36,611 nucleotides of DNA from Candidatus Acidiferrales bacterium (GTDB lineage Bacteria > Acidobacteriota > Terriglobia > Acidiferrales > UBA7541): contig JARLGK010000063.1 of the NCBI GenBank assembly GCA_031296075.1, positions 1-36,611 on the forward strand, in the 5' to 3' direction. Both the position numbers and the translations under genes were made by a program. The notes below the pieces were generated by a model. The model did no database searches, had not been told where the DNA came from, and was given only the letters and a program-made list of their open reading frames with translations. This document shows, piece by piece, positions 15,697-24,261 of the stretch (position 1 is the first letter of the stretch; each line of letters opens with the position of its first letter).

Positions 15697-17235
15697 ATGA
15701 CAAATACTCCCCCAATTATGGGAACCGCAGCCACGCCAACCTCCGGCGAACTGGTCAAAGGTCTCGGCCTGTTCGATTCGACGATGATCGTCGTCGGCTC
15801 GATGATCGGCTCCGGGATTTTTATCGTCTCTGCGGACATCGCGCACCAGGTGCAGAGTCCCGGCCTGTTGCTCCTGGTCTGGCTCGCTTCCGGCCTGATC
15901 ACACTGATCGGTGCGCTGAGTTTTGGCGAGCTTGCCGCGGCGATGCCTCACGCTGGCGGCCAATACGTATACCTGCGCGAATCGTGCGGGCAGGTCTTTG
16001 GCTTCCTCTACGGCTGGACGATGCTTCTCGTCATCCAGACCGCCACTATCGCAGCCGTGGCCATCGCGTTTGCCAAATTCACAAGCGTCATCGCGCCGTG
16101 GTTCTCGGCCTCGCAATGGATTGGCGGGCACGGCAAATTCGGGCCGTGGCGATTGTGGTTCGGCGAGTTGGGTCCCTACAACGTGGGACTCAATCGTCAG
16201 AACCTGCTGGCGATGGTTTCCATTATTTTCCTTACGTGGATCAATACGCGTGGCCTTCGGTTGGGCAAAATCGTACAGAACGTTTTCACCGTCACCAAGA
16301 TCGCATCGCTCGCCGGATTGGTCCTGCTCGGGCTGGTCTTTTCAACCGTCGTCGCTCGCGGCGCGAACTTTGCAGGTTTCTGGCGCAATGCCGGCTGGTC
16401 CGTGATGCATCCGTATCCGCCCGACAACTCAACATGGATGATCGGCACGCTGACGCTGGTGGGTGTGGCGATGGTCGGTTCGCTTTTCGCCATGGACGCG
16501 TGGAACAGCGTCACGTTCACGGCGGCCGAGGTCAAGAACCCGGGCCGCAACCTGCCGCTGTCGCTCGCGTTCGGGACCGGGATCGTGATCTTGCTCTACA
16601 CGCTGGCGAACGTCGCGTATCTGCGAGTGCTCCCGCTCTCCGGCGATCCGCACGGCGCGACGGCGCTGCTGCGGGGAATCGAGTTCGCGGCTGATGGGCG
16701 CGTGGCAACCGCGGTCACGGGTGTGATTTTTGGCCCCGTGGGCGCGATCCTGATGGCGATCGCGATAATGATTTCCACTTTCGGCTGCAACAACGGCTTG
16801 ATTCTGGCCGGCGCGCGAATCTACTACGCCATGTCGAAGGACGGCCTCTTCTTTCGCGCCGTCGGAACGGTAAACCGCAATCACGTTCCCGCCGTTGCAC
16901 TCGTCGCGCAATGCATCTGGGCGTCGGCCCTCTGCCTGTCGGGAACCTACGGTCAGTTGCTCGACTTCCTGATCTTCGCGCAGCTTCTGTTCTATATCTT
17001 GACGCTCGGCGGACTTTTTATTCTTCGCTGGAAACGTCCGGGAATGGATCGTCCGTACCGCGCGTTCGGCTATCCGCTGCTGCCGGCGCTCTACATTCTG
17101 ATAGCCGGATTTCTCGAAATCCAATTGTTGCGGTATAAACCACAGTACACTTGGCCCGGCTTAATCATCGTTTTGCTTGGGCTGCCGGTTTACGGGCTGT
17201 GGAAACTGGCAGGGAAGTCGCCGGCAAGAACGTAA
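15697..17235 (+). CDS. APC-family amino-acid permease
   Basis: This is a 512-residue inner-membrane protein with about 12 TM helices. The first helix region reads GLFDSTMIVVGSMIGSGIFIVSADIAHQV; the GSGIF break is the substrate-binding unwound segment of amino acid-polyamine-organocation transporters. SLFAMDAWNSVTFTAAEVKNPGRNLPLSLAFG is the conserved TM6/loop region. It ends with a short cytoplasmic tail (KLAGKSPART). The substrate cannot be told from sequence; L-type exchangers and related permeases are closest in appearance. It is followed after 65 nt by a second, distinct permease, so the two may form an operon. Confidence 0.92.
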   Translation: MTNTPPIMGTAATPTSGELVKGLGLFDSTMIVVGSMIGSGIFIVSADIAHQVQSPGLLLLVWLASGLITLIGALSFGELAAAMPHAGGQYVYLRESCGQVFGFLYGWTMLLVIQTATIAAVAIAFAKFTSVIAPWFSASQWIGGHGKFGPWRLWFGELGPYNVGLNRQNLLAMVSIIFLTWINTRGLRLGKIVQNVFTVTKIASLAGLVLLGLVFSTVVARGANFAGFWRNAGWSVMHPYPPDNSTWMIGTLTLVGVAMVGSLFAMDAWNSVTFTAAEVKNPGRNLPLSLAFGTGIVILLYTLANVAYLRVLPLSGDPHGATALLRGIEFAADGRVATAVTGVIFGPVGAILMAIAIMISTFGCNNGLILAGARIYYAMSKDGLFFRAVGTVNRNHVPAVALVAQCIWASALCLSGTYGQLLDFLIFAQLLFYILTLGGLFILRWKRPGMDRPYRAFGYPLLPALYILIAGFLEIQLLRYKPQYTWPGLIIVLLGLPVYGLWKLAGKSPART

Positions 17236-17240
17236 GGTTC

Positions 17241-17258
17241 CCTCTTAGCGCCAAGAGG
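17241..17258 (+). repeat. Inverted repeat between the two permease genes
   Basis: CCTCTT and AAGAGG flank a 6-nt loop, 5 nt after the first permease stop. There is no T tract, so it is unlikely to terminate transcription by itself. It could protect the upstream message or be chance. Confidence 0.3.
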
Positions 17259-17300
17259 ACGATTCCGGCACTGGCGCGGTCCAACACGGGGAGGCTGTGC

Positions 17301-18842
17301 ATGGCAAGCCATCTGTTTGCCACCAAGTCGCTGAAGGTCATCATGGCCGAGGCGGAGGATACGGGGGAACACTCCCTGCGCCGAGCGCTCGGCCCGATCA
17401 ATCTGATCACGCTCGGCATCGGCGCCATCATCGGCGCGGGAATTTTTGTGCTGACGGGGCAGGCCGCAGCCACCAGTGCGGGGCCCGCGATAGTTGTGTC
17501 GTTCATCCTGTCAGGAATCATCTGTGCATTCGCGGGTCTGTGCTACGCCGAATTCGCTTCGCTGATTCCCATTTCCGGCTCGGCCTATACATATGGCTAC
17601 GCGACCCTGGGTGAGCTATTCGCGTGGATTATCGGATGGGATTTGATTCTGGAATATGCATTTGGCGCCGCCACGGTAGCTTCAGGATGGAGCGGCTACG
17701 CCGTCAGTCTATTGGAAGACCTGGGGTTGCACATCAGTCCGAGGTGGATCGCGACGCCTGGGACCGAGATGGTTTTCTACAAAGGGCACTGGGCCGAGCT
17801 TGGCTCCATCGGGCAAGCGTTAACGGCTGCGGGCGTTGACTCAGCGGTCCTCCCGCATGCGGTCGCCGCATTTAATCTTGTCGCGTTCGTCGGCATCTTC
17901 GTGGCCACATTCATCCTGGTCGTGGGGATCAAGGAGTCGGCGAATCTCAACTCGGCGATTGTAATCTTGAAAGTCGCGATTGTATTGGTCTTCATCGCCA
18001 TCGCAGGGACCTTCGTCATTCGACATCCGTCGCTCGCGGCCTCCAACTGGCATCCGTTTATTCCGCCCAATACCGGGAAGTTCGGCGAATTCGGTCTCTC
18101 CGGCGTGGCGCGCGGCGCGGCTGTGATTTTCTTTGCCTACATAGGCTTCGACGCGGTTTCAACAGCCGCGCAGGAGGCGAGGAATCCGCAAAAGGATATG
18201 CCAATCGGGATCATCGGATCGCTGGTGATCTGCACGGTTCTCTACATTCTGGTTTCGGGTCTGTTGACGGCGATGGTTCCATATGCAGATTTGAATGTCT
18301 CCGCTCCGGTCGCTGTCGCCATTGATGCTACCGGCGTGCGCTGGGGCAGCCTGCTGGTGAAGGCGGGCGCCGTTTTGGGTCTGGGCAGCGTCATGCTCGT
18401 GATGCTGCTCGGTCAGTCCCGCGTGTTTTATTCGATGTCGCGCGACGGTCTTCTGCCGAAATGGGCGGGAGCGATCCATCGCCGCTTTCGCACGCCGTGG
18501 ATATCCTCCATTGTCGTGGGAATTTGCGTCGCCGGATTCGCATCATTTATTCCGATCGGCGATCTCGCTGTCCTGGTGAACATCGGAACACTGCTCGCAT
18601 TCCTGATCGTCTGCGCCGGGGTGTGGATACTTCGCCGGAAGCGACCCGATCTTCCGCGTCCGTTCAAGACGCCGCTGGTGCCGCTGGTGCCGATTCTCGG
18701 GATACTCACGTCTTTGGCGGCCATGCTCAGCCTTCCTGCGAAGACGTGGTGGAGATTGCTTATCTGGCTGGTGATCGGAATGGTGGTTTACGTCTTCTAT
18801 GGCCGGACCCACAGCAAGGTTCGGAACGCATCCCCGCGATAG
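17301..18842 (+). CDS. APC-family amino-acid permease, CAT/YfnA-like
   Basis: I start it at ATG 17301 (MASHLFATKSLKVIMAEAEDTGEHSLRRALGPINLITLGIGAIIGAGIFVLTG), preceded by GGGGAGG at 8 nt. The ORF-track start at 17151 overlaps the previous gene in another frame. The 513-residue protein has about 12-14 TM helices. Markers of the cationic amino-acid transporter/YfnA branch include IGAIIGAGIFVLTGQAAA, CYAEFASLIPISGSAYTYGYATLGE and FFAYIGFDAVSTAAQEARNPQKDMPIGIIGSL. It belongs to a different subfamily from the preceding permease, so this is not a recent tandem duplication. The substrate is unproven. Confidence 0.93.
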   Translation: MASHLFATKSLKVIMAEAEDTGEHSLRRALGPINLITLGIGAIIGAGIFVLTGQAAATSAGPAIVVSFILSGIICAFAGLCYAEFASLIPISGSAYTYGYATLGELFAWIIGWDLILEYAFGAATVASGWSGYAVSLLEDLGLHISPRWIATPGTEMVFYKGHWAELGSIGQALTAAGVDSAVLPHAVAAFNLVAFVGIFVATFILVVGIKESANLNSAIVILKVAIVLVFIAIAGTFVIRHPSLAASNWHPFIPPNTGKFGEFGLSGVARGAAVIFFAYIGFDAVSTAAQEARNPQKDMPIGIIGSLVICTVLYILVSGLLTAMVPYADLNVSAPVAVAIDATGVRWGSLLVKAGAVLGLGSVMLVMLLGQSRVFYSMSRDGLLPKWAGAIHRRFRTPWISSIVVGICVAGFASFIPIGDLAVLVNIGTLLAFLIVCAGVWILRRKRPDLPRPFKTPLVPLVPILGILTSLAAMLSLPAKTWWRLLIWLVIGMVVYVFYGRTHSKVRNASPR

Positions 18843-18872
18843 AATTTCGTGACATAATTTGGGACTCCGTCT

Positions 18873-20867
18873 ATGAGCCGATTCTCTCCGCGCCGTTTGT
18901 GGCTCTTCCTGAGGCGGACCTCGCCGCTCGACCGTATCGCCTTCGCCCTCCTGGTCCTCGACGTAGCCGGACGCGTGGCCCGCTCCTTGGGCGCCGCATT
19001 CCCCTTCTCGACGTTGCTCGGTTTTCTCGGTTTCGCGGCCATCGTCTATTTCGTGGTTCGCTTGGTGCCCTGGGTCCGCACGCGAGTCCTCTGGAGCCTG
19101 CGAAATCGGCTGATCGTTGCTTACATCCTCATGGCGGTAGTTCCCATCGTCCTGCTAGTTACGATGATCGGCATCGCCACCTATCTTTTCTATATTCAGC
19201 TGGGCGCGCATTTGCTGAATGACGCTGTCCAGCAGTCCACCAAAGTGATTGACACGGACGCGGACACCGTTGCCGGTGCGGTTGAACGAGAGGCGCTTCA
19301 TAGCAGCACTCCCGTTGGCGCCGACGTGCTCACCCGGCCGATCATCGCGGGCTTGATTTCAGACGAGCAGTCGAGTTGGCCGGGGCTGACCGTTTCCTTG
19401 AATCGAGGACAGCGCCTCTTGGCAACCGCCAACGGAAAGCGTTACGCGGGGTTGGTGGCGTATCAGGAACAGCTCTCGTTCGTGGCCGCGCAGCGACGCA
19501 CGGTGCCCTCGGGGTCCTTCACCGTGCTGGTCATCGCTCCCTTGACCTCGCAGATTCTCGACAAATACCCGGAGGAGTTAGGGCCCATTCAATTGATTTT
19601 GATGCGGCCCGCGCAGACAGGAGCCGCAGGCGGGCTTTCGCTGGACATCAAAGGAACCCTCTACGCGACGGGCCAACAAATCGCCAGTACGAGGCGAAGT
19701 CTCCCCAGTTCCCGGAGCTGGTTCGATCCGCGCCTTCCGGGCGTCTCCATATTCGACGTTTACCACATTGTCGAAGAGGGGAAGGACGCGCCGGATGCCC
19801 CCGTCTGGGCATCTTTCTTGTTGCGTCCGTCGTCGGTGAACAGCGGACTCTTCAATTCCATGGGAGCTCTGGGGCCTTATCTTCTGTACATACTCCTCGT
19901 GGCGGGCCTGATATTCCTGGTTCTGGAAGTCGCGGCGCTGGCCACAGGCACAATCCTGACGCGCACGATCACCCGTTCGGTCGGCGATCTTTACGATGGC
20001 ACCCTGCATGTGCGCCGGGGCGATTTCAGTCACCGCGTGCGAGTCACGAATCGTGACCAGCTCGCTTCGCTCGGAGAGTCGTTTAACGAAATGACCAGCT
20101 CGATCTCCGAGCTAATCGAAGGACAGCGCGAGCGCCAGCGCCTGGAGAACGAGGTCGAGATCGCCCGGCAGGTTCAACAGCAACTCTTCCCGCATTCGAT
20201 CCCGTCTCTGCCGGGCCTCGAGCTTGCAGCCATCTGCCGTCCCGCTCGGGTGGTCAGCGGAGACTATTACGATTTCATCTCTCTCGGACCGTCCCGCGTC
20301 GCTATCGCCCTCGCGGATATCAGCGGCAAGGGAATTTTCGCCGCGCTTCTCATGGCCAGCCTTCAGGCCGCGTTGCGGAGCACCGCCGCGCTGGAAGGGC
20401 ATGTCGGGACTGCCGAAATCGTCTCGCAGTTGAATCGGCATCTTTTCAAGAACACGTCCGACGACCGCTACGCCACACTCTTCTACGCGGTGTACGATGC
20501 GGAAGCCAAGACTCTCACGTATACGAACGCCGGCCATCTGGCTCCCATTTTCATTGAAGATGGCGCGGTCCAGGCTCTCGACCAGGGCGGGACCGTCGTG
20601 GGCCTGTTTGAGGACGCCGCCTACACGGAGTGCACACTGCCCGTCAAGCCGGGAACTCTGATGGTGGCCTTCAGCGACGGATTGACGGAACCCGAAAGCG
20701 TATATGGCGAGGAATTTGGGATGGAGCGCCTGAACATGGAAGTGCTTCGCCACCGTAATGCGCGTGCCGCACGCATCGCGGAGAATCTCGTGGTGGCCGC
20801 CGAGCAGTGGGCAGGCACTCCCGAACAGGCGGACGACATGACGGTTGTCGTCGCGCGCATGGGCTAG
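18873..20867 (+). CDS. Membrane sensor with HAMP and SpoIIE/RsbU-type PP2C phosphatase
   Basis: The 664-residue protein begins with hydrophobic segments (about 23-64 and 80-111), followed by an extracytoplasmic region of about 220 residues with no recognised fold. A further TM segment follows (about 333-360, YLLYILLVAGLIFLVLEVAALATG), then a HAMP domain (RSVGDLYDGTLHVRRGDFSHRVRV) and a short coiled coil (QRLENEVEIARQVQQQLFP). The C-terminal SpoIIE-type PP2C domain carries metal-binding acids in GDYYDF, ADISGKGIFAALLMA and FSDGLTE. Such proteins dephosphorylate anti-sigma-factor antagonists (RsbV/SpoIIAA type). Here an external signal would release a sigma factor or another partner. No RsbW, RsbV or sigma factor gene is adjacent, so the target is unknown. 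The start ATG 18873 lacks a clear ribosome-binding site. Confidence 0.92.
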   Translation: MSRFSPRRLWLFLRRTSPLDRIAFALLVLDVAGRVARSLGAAFPFSTLLGFLGFAAIVYFVVRLVPWVRTRVLWSLRNRLIVAYILMAVVPIVLLVTMIGIATYLFYIQLGAHLLNDAVQQSTKVIDTDADTVAGAVEREALHSSTPVGADVLTRPIIAGLISDEQSSWPGLTVSLNRGQRLLATANGKRYAGLVAYQEQLSFVAAQRRTVPSGSFTVLVIAPLTSQILDKYPEELGPIQLILMRPAQTGAAGGLSLDIKGTLYATGQQIASTRRSLPSSRSWFDPRLPGVSIFDVYHIVEEGKDAPDAPVWASFLLRPSSVNSGLFNSMGALGPYLLYILLVAGLIFLVLEVAALATGTILTRTITRSVGDLYDGTLHVRRGDFSHRVRVTNRDQLASLGESFNEMTSSISELIEGQRERQRLENEVEIARQVQQQLFPHSIPSLPGLELAAICRPARVVSGDYYDFISLGPSRVAIALADISGKGIFAALLMASLQAALRSTAALEGHVGTAEIVSQLNRHLFKNTSDDRYATLFYAVYDAEAKTLTYTNAGHLAPIFIEDGAVQALDQGGTVVGLFEDAAYTECTLPVKPGTLMVAFSDGLTEPESVYGEEFGMERLNMEVLRHRNARAARIAENLVVAAEQWAGTPEQADDMTVVVARMG

Positions 20868-20894
20868 CCTCGCTGCATAACTATCGTCGGAATG

Positions 20895-20900
20895 GCATTA
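20895..20900 (+). promoter_or_regulatory. Candidate -10 box of nnr-tsaE
   Basis: TATACT (within GGCATTATACTGG) lies about 46 nt before the nnr start. A -35 match at 17 nt is weak. It is the only promoter-like signal in the 79-nt gap after the phosphatase gene. Confidence 0.35.
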
Positions 20901-20946
20901 TACTGGCCCCGTGTAGGAACTCCGGCGCTGCCGTGAATTCTCATCC

Positions 20947-22524
20947 ATGAAAATTCTGACCGCCACCGAAATGAAAGAAGTGGATCGCCTGACCACGGCG
21001 CGTTACCGCGTGCCGAGCCTGACCCTCATGGAAAACGCGGGGCGCAGCGTCGCCGAGTTCATCCAGTCTCGATTTCCGAATCTCGAGCGGCGGCGCATCG
21101 TGGTCCTTTGCGGTAAAGGGAACAACGGCGGAGACGGATTCGTCGTCGCGCGCCACTTGAAAAAAATGGGCGCGAAGCCGGTCGTTTATCTGATTGGCGA
21201 CCCTCGCCAGGTGAAGGGCGACGCGGCTAAGAACCTCAAGCGGTGGAAAAAGTCCGGCACGATATCCTTCGATGTGGAGGCAAGAAAGGGCCTTTCGTTG
21301 CCACTTAGCGGGCACTTAATCGTCGTAGACGCCCTTTTGGGAACGGGGGTCCGCGGTCCGGTCGAGGGCCGCTTGCGGGAGGTCATTCGCAGCGTCAACG
21401 AGCGCGATCCGACCTGCAGCGTCGTTTCCGTGGATATCCCGTCCGGCTTGCACGCCGATACTGGCGATGTTCAGGGCGTCGCCATCATGGCGGACCATAC
21501 GATCACGTTCACGGCGCCCAAGCCCGGCTTGATACTGGGAGCCGGCGGTCGGCACGTGGGACATCTTACTGTCCGGCAGATCGGCTCGCCACCGACTCTG
21601 GTTGAGGAAACGGGGAAGGGAAGGCTTCGCTGGGGCGAAGCGGCCGAATTCATCGCGTTCGGGCTTCCGCGCAAGGCTGCGGCTAACAAGGGTGACTACG
21701 GCCATGCGCTGGTGGTCGCTGGTTCGGTGGGGAAGAGCGGTGCGGCTGTTCTCGCGTCTTGGGCAGCGTTGCGCGCCGGAGTCGGACTTGTCACTGTCGC
21801 GACGCCCGAGCCGGTGCTGCCCATCATAGCGGCGCATACACCCGAGATCATGACCGAGCCGCTGGCCGCAACGAAGGCGGGAACGATTTCGGAGCGCTGC
21901 CTCGAAGGAAGCCTATTCGCGACGCTCCTCGCTGGAAAGCGGGCGCTCGCAGTGGGCCCTGGCCTCTCCACGCAGGACGAGACGCAGAAATTCGTGCGCG
22001 TGATCGTCGGTCAGCGAACGGTGCCGATCATCCTCGACGCCGATGGGTTGAACGCGTTTGTCGGCCGGGCATCAGCGCTGAAACACTCCGAAGGGATGCT
22101 ATCCGTCACGCCGCATCCGGGCGAAATGGCGCGTCTGCTCGGCTGTTCGGCCAAAGAGGTACAAGCGCGTCGCGTGGAAGTGGCGCTTCAAGCCGCCGCC
22201 GAGTGGAATGCAATCGTGATTCTGAAGGGCTCGGGAACCGTAATTGCATCTCCGGACGGGCACGCGTTCATCAATTCGACCGGCAACCCCGGCATGGCCA
22301 CCGGAGGCACGGGCGACGTTCTCACGGGCATTCTCGCCGGATTGACGGCGCAATACGGCACAGACGATTGGCCGCGACTACTCGCCTTCGGCGTATGTCT
22401 GCACGGCCTCGCGGGAGACATCGCCTATGCAGAAAGCGGGGAAGCTCCGCTCATGGCTTCCGACTTGATTCGCGCCATCCCGCGCGCTTACCGCCAGTTC
22501 TATTCCGAGTGCGGCCGTGGCTAG
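20947..22524 (+). CDS. nnr: Bifunctional NAD(P)H-hydrate epimerase / ADP- or ATP-dependent dehydratase
   Basis: This enzyme repairs damaged NADHX/NADPHX. The N-terminal YjeF_N domain (1-215) epimerises the R form and includes LMENAGRSVAEF, VLCGKGNNGGDGFVVARHL and VVDALLGTGVRGPV. The C-terminal ribokinase-like domain (about 225-520) dehydrates the S form, with ANKGDYGHALVVAGSVGKSGAAVLA, DADGLNAF, TPHPGEMARLL and the catalytic NPGMATGGTGDVLTGILAG. At 525 residues it is a standard fusion. The ATG 20947 follows a TATACT-like box near 20895-20900. Its last codons overlap tsaE by 8 nt, indicating a two-gene unit; the nnr-tsaE pairing is common in bacteria. Confidence 0.95.
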   Translation: MKILTATEMKEVDRLTTARYRVPSLTLMENAGRSVAEFIQSRFPNLERRRIVVLCGKGNNGGDGFVVARHLKKMGAKPVVYLIGDPRQVKGDAAKNLKRWKKSGTISFDVEARKGLSLPLSGHLIVVDALLGTGVRGPVEGRLREVIRSVNERDPTCSVVSVDIPSGLHADTGDVQGVAIMADHTITFTAPKPGLILGAGGRHVGHLTVRQIGSPPTLVEETGKGRLRWGEAAEFIAFGLPRKAAANKGDYGHALVVAGSVGKSGAAVLASWAALRAGVGLVTVATPEPVLPIIAAHTPEIMTEPLAATKAGTISERCLEGSLFATLLAGKRALAVGPGLSTQDETQKFVRVIVGQRTVPIILDADGLNAFVGRASALKHSEGMLSVTPHPGEMARLLGCSAKEVQARRVEVALQAAAEWNAIVILKGSGTVIASPDGHAFINSTGNPGMATGGTGDVLTGILAGLTAQYGTDDWPRLLAFGVCLHGLAGDIAYAESGEAPLMASDLIRAIPRAYRQFYSECGRG

Positions 22525-22978
22525 CCGCGAGCTTGTCACGCACTCTTCTGAAGAAACTATCCAGCGCGGCCGCGAAATCGGCGCGCAGTTGAAGGCGCCC
22601 GTCCTGGTGTTGCTCTCGGGAGACTTGGGGGCGGGGAAGACGACACTGACGAAGGGCATCGCCAGCGGCCTGGGCGCAGCCGGCGAAGACGAAGTGACCA
22701 GCCCGACTTTCACGCTCGTCCATAAATACGATCGCGACGCGACGGTCTATCACGTGGACCTCTACCGCATTGGCGACATCCACGATCTTGAAACGCTGGG
22801 CCTGGAGGATGTGTTCGCCGAGAAAGCGGTGGTGATCGTCGAGTGGCCCGACAAGCTCGCGCTGCGGACCGATTGGCCCGTCGTGCGCATTCGGCTGGAA
22901 CATGTCAGCGAGGATACTCGCCGCATCCAAATCGAGGATCCGGCACAGGCGCTTTCGACCGGGCCTACAGCCCCATAA
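22517..22978 (+). CDS. tsaE: tRNA t6A37 synthesis ATPase TsaE
   Basis: TsaE is the P-loop ATPase that acts with TsaB and TsaD to make threonylcarbamoyl-adenosine at position 37 of ANN-decoding tRNAs. The 153-residue product starts at GTG 22517 inside the end of nnr. Walker A is LLSGDLGAGKTTLTKGIASGLG (about residues 31-52), followed by the family signature VTSPTFTLVHKYD and VYHVDLYRI. VVIVEWPDKLAL supplies the Walker-B-like and W-x-D elements. The 3' end overlaps fabI, which comes from the other strand, by 14 nt. tsaB and tsaD are not in this window. Confidence 0.94.
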   Translation: MASRELVTHSSEETIQRGREIGAQLKAPVLVLLSGDLGAGKTTLTKGIASGLGAAGEDEVTSPTFTLVHKYDRDATVYHVDLYRIGDIHDLETLGLEDVFAEKAVVIVEWPDKLALRTDWPVVRIRLEHVSEDTRRIQIEDPAQALSTGPTAP

Positions 22979-23735
22979 TCTGGAATCCGGCGTCCACGTA
23001 AAGGATATTCCCGGTGATGCCGCGCCCGAGATCGCTTCCGAGGAATACAGCCGCGTCCGCGACTTCAGCAATGTCGGTATTGCGCCGCAGCGGCGCCCGT
23101 TGCGCCGCAATCTCGAGCATCTTCGACAGGTCCTTCACCCCGCGCGCAGAAATCGTCTTGATCGCGCCGGCGGAAATGGCGTTCACGCGAATGTTGCTGG
23201 GTCCCAGCTCGCTGGCGAGGTATTTCACCTCGGCTTCGAGAGCGGCTTTGGCTACCCCCATGACGTTGTAGTTGGTCACCACCCGCGTGGACCCCAGGTA
23301 GGTCAGCGTCATAATCGCGCCACCGCTGGTCATCAGCGGCGAAAGCGCCTTGGAAATCGCGACCAGCGAGTAGGCGCTCACGTCGAGCGCCAGTTGAAAC
23401 CCTTCGCGCGAGGTTTGCAGGAAGGGTTGATTCAAATCCTCGTGTTTTGCGGCCGCCAGGCTGTGAACCACGATATCGAGTCGATGACCGGCCGCCAACA
23501 GGGATTCCGCCATGCGGTCAATATCCGCCTGTTCCTGGACCTCGCACGGGAAGAAGCCGCTGGCCCCCAACTCGCGGCCGAGTTCCTCAACTGCGGGTTT
23601 GGCCCGCTCATTTTGATACGTGAGCAGCAGCTTGGCACCTTCGCGGGCAAATGCTTGCGCGATCGCGTACGCGATGCTCCATTTGTTCCATACGCCGAGA
23701 ACGATTGCGGTCTTTCCCTGAAGTAGCTTCGACAT
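22965..23735 (-). CDS. fabI: Enoyl-[acyl-carrier-protein] reductase (NADH) FabI
   Basis: FabI reduces the enoyl-ACP double bond in the last step of each fatty-acid elongation cycle. I start it at ATG 23735 (MSKLLQGKTAIVLGVWNKWSIAYAIAQAF), giving 256 residues; the ORF-track start 108 nt upstream adds non-homologous sequence. The nucleotide-binding loop GVWNKWSIAYAIA matches the FabI pattern GVx(N/S)xxSIA. The catalytic pair is Y146 and Y156-x6-K163 (YLGSTRVVTNYNVMGVAK), the same numbering as E. coli FabI. ISAGAIKTISARGV and the C-terminal LGSDLGRGITGNILYVDAG complete the family. The TAAAAT box 8 nt upstream of the ATG suggests a very short leader. Confidence 0.96.
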   Translation of the reverse strand: MSKLLQGKTAIVLGVWNKWSIAYAIAQAFAREGAKLLLTYQNERAKPAVEELGRELGASGFFPCEVQEQADIDRMAESLLAAGHRLDIVVHSLAAAKHEDLNQPFLQTSREGFQLALDVSAYSLVAISKALSPLMTSGGAIMTLTYLGSTRVVTNYNVMGVAKAALEAEVKYLASELGPSNIRVNAISAGAIKTISARGVKDLSKMLEIAAQRAPLRRNTDIAEVADAAVFLGSDLGRGITGNILYVDAGFQIMGL

Positions 23736-23743
23736 GGCTGGAC

Positions 23744-23749
23744 ATTTTA
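23744..23749 (-). promoter_or_regulatory. Candidate -10 box abutting the fabI start
   Basis: The reverse strand reads TAAAAT, then GTCCAGCC, then ATG. A start site 7 nt after the box would leave about 2 nt of leader, and no Shine-Dalgarno is present. The -35 position has no consensus match, so the call is tentative. Confidence 0.35.
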
Positions 23750-23796
23750 CCCGTAAACGCTGAATTCGGCTGCATGTGTTCGCGCCAACCAGGACG

Positions 23797-24132
23797 TCAG
23801 TGCGAATGCATCCACCGCATGATTTCGCGCACCAGATCGGCAATCACCGGCCACAGGAGCCCCGCAATCGCCGCGATGGCCGCAAGCGTCCGCTTCGAAC
23901 CCGTCACCTTCGGAAGGCTCGTCGCTCCGGGCCGATGGCTGGCGCAGTAACCGCCCTCCAGTGCGCGTCGGTCGCATCGCTGCCCACTCGGGCCGAGATA
24001 TAAGCACGGACCTTGATCGATGCCGCTGTTGGCTATCGGCCGGTTCAAGCCGGTTGGAATGGGCATTTCGACGTCCCAGCTCGCAGCCGAAGTATCTTCG
24101 AATGTGTCGTTTGCAGAGCCATTCGCTTCCAT
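23797..24132 (-). CDS. Small Cys/His-rich single-TM protein of unknown function
   Basis: The 111-residue product starts at ATG 24132 with GAGGTGG about 6 nt upstream. The central stretch CLYLGPSGQRCDRRALEGGYCASHRP has three Cys and one His spaced C-x9-C-x9-C-x2-H, a plausible zinc knuckle. A hydrophobic helix (LAAIAAIAGLLWPVIADLV) and a basic tail ending RWMHSH follow. It would sit in the inner membrane with the Cys/His motif on one face. It is divergent from the 834-residue cyclase-like gene (129-nt gap). The longer overlapping ORF at 23747-24190 is a shadow. I do not recognise the family, so no function is claimed. Confidence 0.65.
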   Translation of the reverse strand: MEANGSANDTFEDTSAASWDVEMPIPTGLNRPIANSGIDQGPCLYLGPSGQRCDRRALEGGYCASHRPGATSLPKVTGSKRTLAAIAAIAGLLWPVIADLVREIMRWMHSH

Positions 24133-24261
24133 CGCGTGCCACCTCGAGGAAAACCGAAAACGCCGCCGTTCCGGCCAGGGACAGTATCACTTACGCGCCG
24201 GGCCATTGCACCTGCATTTCGGCCTCAGCTACAGTAAAACCTTACTCTTCATCGATTCCCG

